Source: Nissolia schottii (Eukaryota > Streptophyta > Magnoliopsida > Fabales > Fabaceae). From it: 64,000 nucleotides of DNA. The notes under the pieces are model-generated. The model did not search any database and was not told where the DNA came from. It was given only the letters and a program-made list of their open reading frames with translations. The translations under genes were made by a program, and so were the position numbers. This document shows positions 58,133-64,000 of the stretch, in pieces; the stretch's first letter is position 1, and each line of letters begins with the position of its first letter. The stretch is from NCBI GenBank assembly GCA_003254905.1, contig QANU01053055.1, positions 186,001 to 250,000 of the forward strand, given 5' to 3'.

Positions 58133-61114
58133 ATGGATGTGATAAAGACGCAGCAAATATCGTGGAGAGCGATAGAGAAGGTTATAGTGCACCCTCTCGT
58201 GCTCCTCAGCATAGTCGACAACTACAACCGGGTCGCCAAGGACACCCGCAAGCGCGTCGTCGGCGTCCTCCTCGGCTCCTCCTTCAAGGGCACCGTCGAC
58301 GTCACCAACAGCTACGCCGGTAACAACCCTAACCAACCCTCTAACTGACTACCTAACTAACCATCTAACTAATTAACTAACTAACTGAATTCGGTTACGT
58401 TTTCTCCTGTCTGTCAACAGTGCCCTTTGAAGAAGATGACAAGGATCCTTCCATCTGGTTCCTTGACCACAATTACCACGAGTCCATGTTCTCCATGTTC
58501 AAGAGAATTAACGGTATACTTTTTTTTAATTATTATTATTATTATTATTTTGTTTTAGTAATTTTTCAATTCAAAATTAGGTCTGATCTTGCATGTTAAT
58601 TTCTTCCTTTTTTTTAATTTAATTTTATTTTTATATCAGCTAAGGAGCATGTGGTGGGGTGGTATAGCACTGGCCCGAAACTGCGAGAAAATGACCTCGA
58701 CATTCATGGTTTATTCAATGAGTATGTTTAATTTATTAATCTCAAATCCGCAGAAGAAACCTTATATTTCTGTGCTTCTGTTTGTTTTTACTGCAGATTC
58801 TTTATTTTAATCCTAATGCGTCCAAGTGGTCAGCGGTTGTTTAAAGTATGAGCATAATTTCCATGATCTGTCATAACTTGACTGTAATGTCCTATACTCC
58901 TATTTGTAGCTGTGAGTGAGGTGCAAAATTTAGGCTGGTGACTTTATAGTTATAGCAGTGGGCCAGAACACAATTTCTTTTATGCAAATATTGATAATCT
59001 GAAAGAAATGCTCAAATATCGTTAACTAATATAGCATAACTAATGAAATATGTTACAGGTTTTAGCCAGTAATCCCTCGATTACTGATAGTGCAAAGGGA
59101 TTCCTGAATTCTAAACGGCAAATAGTTCTTGCTTAGTAACCTGTAAATAATCATAGCTTAAGTCAGCAAGGCTTGCGTTGCGCCTCACGCTGTTCTGCAA
59201 TACTCCAAGCAAAACTTGCTCTGTTCTGTTTCTCAGCATCTTGAAGCATGTTTGGCTTGCTTAGTTATATTTCTGTTATTTTTATTATAATTTTGCAATT
59301 GTGCACATACACAACATTTTCTCACAACCGGGAATGAATTAATCATTAGCTTAGAAGCATGGTAGAACAAGAAATGTTGCATGTTGCTTTTATCTTTTAT
59401 AATCTATATCTCAATTGATCAAGTTCTTGATTGTTACAGCTATGTTCCAAATCCTGTTTTGGTTATAATTGATGTTGAACCTAAGGAGCTGGGAATCCCA
59501 ACCAAAGCTTACTATGCGGTTGAAGAGGTTAAAGAGGTAGAACTGAAGTGCTTTTGTCCTTTGATGGAAAGTTCATACTTCTGGTTTTATTGATATTACA
59601 TGTTAGTATGTTACGAAAAGTATTATTTATATGATGGGAGCTGCTACTAGCTATTGTTCGCTTGGAACTTGGAACCTAATCAGTAGACATCAGAACTGAC
59701 AGTAACTTATTCTGATTGCAGGATGCCACTCAGAAAAGCCAAAAGGTCTTTGTGCATGTGCCATCAGAAATTGCTGCGCATGAAGTTGAGGAAATAGGTA
59801 TGCCATGGAATGCGAAGCTGCTGCATTTTTGTTCATTTTTATTTATTTTTAATTAATACTGAATCTTTGAATCTTATCAACATGCTTCATGGCTGTCTAA
59901 ACATTTTTTCCCATGGTTTTACATTCTCTCTTGTCTAGGGGTGGAACACTTGCTTAGAGATGTGAAGGATACAACCATTAGCACCCTTGCAACAGAGGTG
60001 CTTTAGTTTATACTTTGTTATGCATTATTCCTTTCTAAGTGTTTTTTTGTTTTGTTCTCTTGCTCTTAATGTCATCTTTTTATCTTCCTACATTGATTTT
60101 TTATTTTTTATATAAGGACAAATGCAAACATTGTGGTTTGATTCCTGTAGGTAAGTGCAAAACTCACAGCCTTGAAGGGTTTGGATGCAAGACTTAAAGA
60201 GATAAGAAGTTATCTTGACCTTGTCATTGATGGAAAGCTTCCCTTAAACCATGAGATCCTGTACCATCTGCAGGTTGGTTTCCGTATTCTTTCTGAATAA
60301 TGGCCGAGTCTTCGACTATTATCAAATGGGTTCAGGAATTTACGATGAAGAGTTTTAAGCTGATTCGCACAATTTAGATAAATGATTTAAAAAATAATTG
60401 CTTGAAATGATTTAATTATTTTTTTTTTTAAAGCAGGCTTACTCTATTATTGTGTTCCACCATCTCATGTTTTATTGCATTTTGCTAGGATGTGTTCAAT
60501 CTGCTACCAAATCTTAACGTCACTGATCTGATCAAGGCTTTCTCAGGTTAAGACTGTGAATTCATGTTTAGTGTGAATGTTATGGTTTTCTGTTATGTCC
60601 TTTCTAGATTGTTGATCTCTCTCTTCCTTGTGCAGTGAAAACAAACGATATGATGCTGGTAATATACCTGTCGTCTCTCATTAGAAGTGTAGTTGCACTC
60701 CACAACTTGATTAACAACAAGGTTAGATACAATATCCTCGTTCATGCCACAAGTATTTGCCATTGCTATTTGATGATTTTTGATTTTATGTTTAGTAAGT
60801 TGCTATTATTATTAATACAGTATGTATTATGGAAGTACTTAACAATTTTCAAAAAGTCAAGAGAAAAATCAAGTAACGCCTTTGTTTCTTGAGCTCTGTC
60901 TAGTAATCTGGGACTATATTTGTCTGAATTACCTCTAATTATATTTTATCTGGGTACGATAAATGAGATAAGCTTGAAGAGTGAAACAATCGCAAAATTA
61001 TTGGTGTTATTCATTCTATTAACATTGGAAGTATCTTTTCAGATGCTCAACAAAGAACATGAACGATCAGAAGACTCAAAATCAGTGCCGGTACCTAGCA
61101 CATCTGGAAGTTAA
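58133..61114 (+). CDS. RPN8: 26S proteasome non-ATPase regulatory subunit 7 (RPN8)
   Basis: Ten exons: 58133-58319, 58421-58513, 58640-58721, 59440-59536, 59722-59797, 59939-59997, 60151-60273, 60489-60546, 60636-60721 and 61043-61114. All joins are GT-AG and in frame, 310 aa, matching plant RPN8 length. RPN8 is the lid subunit that pairs with the deubiquitinase RPN11 and holds it in place on the 19S particle (cytosol and nucleus). The MPN domain starts at [18 protein letters not shown], with [10 protein letters not shown] (40-49), [11 protein letters not shown] and VVGWYSTGP (98-106). The JAMM zinc ligands are absent (YSTG in place of HSH), as expected for the inactive partner. Later segments [46 protein letters not shown] and [20 protein letters not shown] form the C-terminal helices. 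The tail [15 protein letters not shown] is short. The ATG fits the conserved N-terminus. Confidence 0.98.
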
Positions 61115-61170
61115 GTTTTGAGAGGGTTGTGATGCTTGGGAGCTCCAAGAGCATTGTTATTGGGATTTGG

Positions 61171-61340
61171 ATCTTTCAAAGTGATATTTTTCACTTTAAA
61201 GGGTAAAGTGGGGGATCTAACCATTGAATCATTAAAGTGAGAATGTTGAATCATTAAAGTGAAAGTGTGATCCATTCTCACTTTAGTGATTCAATGGTGA
61301 GATCGCTTATTTTACCTTCTAAAGTCTCACTTTAGAGAAG
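61171..61340. mobile_element. Foldback MITE-like element 3' of RPN8
   Basis: Left arm 61191-61246 and right arm 61273-61340 are inverted copies: CCATTGAATCATTAAAGTGA and GAATG on the left, CATTC and TCACTTTAGTGATTCAATGG on the right, then GGTAAA..GGATCT / GATCGCTTATTTTACC and CACTTTA / TAAAGTCTCAC. The loop carries an extra direct copy of TTGAATCATTAAAGTGA. About 26-bp loop, no coding capacity. It begins about 60 bp after the RPN8 stop codon, so it may fall in the transcript. Confidence 0.75.
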
Positions 61341-62971
61341 TCTTGCCCCTGTTATTGAATGCATGGACCAAGGCTGTTTACACCACCTTGTTCACTTGGA
61401 GTTGGTCTTTGCACGTTGGTTTGAGAAATACATGTAATATGGGGCAATGATCTTTAAACCCTACGTGGAATTTTGTTGCAGGCTTGTGATCTATTATTAT
61501 TATTATTATTTTTTGGTCCCAATTTTATTGAAGATTTCAAAATCGTAGGGTTTAATCATAAACCCTAAAGCCTAAACTTCAAACCATCGACAACAATAAT
61601 CAGCATGATAGGAAAAGTCTTGTTAACAATTTTCGGAGAAATTTAGTGGGACAAGTCCTTGCTTTTTTAAGGAAAAAGAGTATCAACCCTCCTAATTTAA
61701 GGCAGAAACAGCATATAAGAATCCAAATAAGAAACTACAAAGCACTTTAAACACAATACATATTAGCAAACCACAATTATTATAGAATAAGTAGTACACT
61801 TAAATCTTTATCCATCATCATACATGTGAAAGAATCCCATTCATGATGTTTTCGTTCTGTCCAAAAGTTGATATCCAAGTGACATTAGCATTAAACTTAC
61901 TCTTTGTTAACTCTTCCCTTCACCATGAGTGCATCAACACCCTCATCGCATAAACTCCTTATGTTTGACACTTATCTTAACAAAAACATAATCCAAATAG
62001 CCTTCAATACAAGTTCACCATATAGGATTCAATCACAGCATTATGCCAACAACTTAGCACACTTTTGGGGATATTAAGCTTGATCTCCCATTCAAAGCCA
62101 CAACTTGAAAAATGCATACCTTCGCACACTTTGTTTAACTACACAACTCAACTTTAAAGATTTAAATTTAGAATTCACCAATAGCAATCTCAACAAATAG
62201 GTAAGGAAGAGTTTTAATTACCATAGACACTACCTCCCCAAGATCGGTTCACCAAACACGTTATCATTGACAAATTTTGACATCACTTATTTAGTACAAA
62301 TCACACCACACTAAGTTAGAAATTTATAATCTCTGCCAATTTATCAATGGTTGTTGATGTTGCTCCATACCCACACCATGCCTAACAAGTTTTCCTCCCA
62401 TTAGAACAATTCCCTCCCGCACTTTTCTCTCTTTAATTTACATTTCCTACTGCTCTGTTGTTTCAGGTCACCCTGTCGAACTCCACACACCATCCCTATA
62501 AAGAATATTATTAACATAAATTGATCTTGTAAATATATAATATTATACCTATATATTGTATCTTGTAAAATTTTGAAATTGGTTTGTTGCGTGCTATGTC
62601 ATGTCAGTGTCGGACTTCTTAGGTCATAAGAGAGTGGCTTGGTTTTTTTAGAATTTTATAAAGGTTATAGGAATAATATAGAGATTATATTAGTTCTTAA
62701 ATTTTATGGTATGCTCTTTCACTTTTCTATTGCTTTTGATTTTATCAGAAGCAAGTCCATACAGGTCCATATCTGCTTCTAAAAAAAATAGAAAAATTAA
62801 TTATTGTTGGCTTCTTTTGAGAAGCACAAACAAAAATAAAATAAAAGAAGTAAGTGCACTCATTATTTTGTTATTGTACTTTTAAAGTTATATTCTTTTA
62901 TTATCAAATTATTATGTATAAGCATCAGGTACAATACAAACTATTATACTAGTAATAAGCATTTGGGTAAA
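61341..62971. other. RPN8 3' region and intergenic DNA
   Basis: An (ATT)n run lies at about 61493-61511. No gene, RNA or bounded repeat seen up to the SINE duplication at 62960. Confidence 0.5.
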
Positions 62972-63072
62972 TTGATCTAATAGTCTAGTAGTTTATCGTG
63001 CTAAGCGTTTTAAGCTGTGTTCGATCATTATATTTGTCCAAAATAAATAAATAAATAAATAAATAAAAAGAA
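62972..63072 (+). mobile_element. Short tRNA-derived SINE with near-perfect duplications
   Basis: ATAGTCTAGTAGTTTATCG resembles a pol III box A region and GTGTTCGATCATTATA a box B. An (AAAT)n tail (about 63044-63068) follows. The insertion is flanked by CATTTGGGTAAA (62960-62971) and CATTTAGGTAAA (63073-63084), 11 of 12 identical. About 100 bp. Confidence 0.72.
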
Positions 63073-63246
63073 CATTTAGGTAAAACAAAATTTAGATGAG
63101 GAACCAAAAGCTGCAGTCATGACGTAGAGTTCAATGCTTCAGCCCCTATTCAAATTTGTCAAATTGGTTTCTATTGAGTCCCAAATTCCAACTTGTTCAG
63201 ATTTGACTATAAATGGGTATTGTGCTTAACGGTGTTTCATTTGCAC

Positions 63247-64000
63247 TAAGGGTACTTATAATCCGATTTGGCCCGCTAGCCTGGATTAACCCAAAACATT
63301 CTGGCTAAATTGAGCCCAATTTTAATTGAGCTTGACTTTAAAAAAATCTTTAAAAAATTGATTTTAATTTGTACTGAGTTCGAGTTTAATCTCGAGTCAC
63401 GTGACCCAACTCATATGCACTACTATTATGCATTTTTTTAATTTTTTTTCCTTTCCATCTCATAGCTCGGCCCAGCCCAATTTCACTCTCACCCTCACCT
63501 CTCTCGCTCTCACTCCACCCAATTTCACTGAGCCCAATTTCAAAATATCGTACCCATTACCCAATTTCTCTCTCGGTGCTCTGAGCCTCTCACTCTCAGT
63601 TCTCTCTCCCTCTCTGTTCTTCTCTCTGTTTTTTTTCATAGACTCTCTCTCATCTCACGGACTCGTCGTCGCCGTGCTTGTCGTTGCCCTCTCAGTTGCT
63701 GGTCTCTCTTCTCTCGTTTCATCTGTTTCCTCTTCATCACTGTTCACGCCGCCCCTGACTGCGTTGCTCCTATTGGCACCGCCCACTGTGGTGAGTTTCT
63801 CATCTTTGTGCTATTCATTGTGATCTTCCCCTAACTCTTCAATAAGATTTGCACTAACTCTCAAGTTTGAGTCTTTCAGGTCTTGGGGTTTTCTGATCTT
63901 CATGAAAAGGTGAAAAATTAACTTTGATTTGGGATCAGCAACTATTCATCAAAAAGATGAGGAGTCGCGTGTTCCTGAAGCATTCAATAGCCTTTGTATG
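63247..64000 (+). mobile_element. Left end of a larger hAT element, runs off the window
   Basis: Starts TAAGGGTACTTATAATCCG and continues with the same subterminal order as the element at 53591: GGCCCGC.A.CC, AACCCAAAACATTC..GC, GAGCCCAATTTTAATTGAGC, then A-rich and T-rich runs. So both are one family. Beyond about 63470 it differs: a pyrimidine-rich stretch (CTCTCTCGCTCTCAC and similar) that looks like a transcribed leader, with GGTGAGTTTC (63789) as a possible donor site. A longer, perhaps autonomous, hAT with its transposase gene may follow beyond 64000. The long open frame 63401-63823 is low-complexity L/S/F and is not taken as protein. Confidence 0.6.

Noticed and set aside
63401-63823. 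140-codon open frame at the right edge
   Set aside because: It lies in a pyrimidine-rich leader of a hAT element; the composition is repetitive L/S/F with no domain.

Overview
This is a 64-kb piece of a dicot plant nuclear genome, most likely a papilionoid legume. I infer this from plant GT-AG introns, AT-rich intergenic DNA, plant-specific families (PIP1 aquaporin, WOX5-type homeobox, FAR1-related and Mutator-like sequences, tRNA-derived SINEs) and the legume-like look of the PIP1 and WOX proteins. A single N at 34127 in a poly-A run suggests an assembled scaffold. Species cannot be fixed from the sequence alone.

Five host genes can be modelled exon by exon with every junction in frame: a GT64-family glycosyltransferase (minus, 13950 to 10498, 5 coding exons, 331 aa), a PIP1 aquaporin (plus, 34164-35747, 4 exons, 289 aa), eIF3 subunit f (plus, 39999-43531, 6 exons, 289 aa), a WOX5-type homeobox repressor (plus, 48180-49186, 2 exons, 185 aa) and the proteasome lid subunit RPN8 (plus, 58133-61114, 10 exons, 310 aa). 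The four plus-strand genes sit in the right half. The left 34 kb is mostly repeats, with the GT64 gene as the only intact gene.

Region by region: 0.4-1 kb is a broken FAR1-related fragment followed by a hAT-type MITE. 4.6-8.1 kb holds a hairpin array and two solo LTRs with clean 5-bp duplications. 9-15.9 kb holds the GT64 gene (with a TRIM element in its first intron) and a decayed Mutator-like transposase. 15.9-22.3 kb is an LTR-like stretch carrying a SINE, then a minisatellite split by a 2.75-kb solo LTR. 24-33 kb is retroelement debris and two more hairpin arrays. 36.6-37.8 kb holds an inverted-ended element beside PIP1. 50-57.8 kb is a nest of motif arrays, a decayed SINE, a hairpin array cut by a hAT element, and a long-inverted-repeat element containing copia-like LTR sequence. 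The window ends in the left end of a larger hAT element.

The most unusual pattern is a dispersed family of foldback arrays at 4.6, 26.5, 32.3 and 53.4 kb. Each is built of hairpin modules around GAAATCG/CGATTTC and bracketed by inverted copies of a TTTACAAATGTATGG-like flank. They encode nothing obvious and match no class I can name with confidence. A second recurring pattern is a set of GTTTGTGCA-type motif arrays, one of which has a two-monomer higher-order structure. The host genes do not form a shared pathway. The one notable pairing is that eIF3f and RPN8, paralogous MPN-domain scaffolds of two different complexes, lie 15 kb apart in the same orientation.
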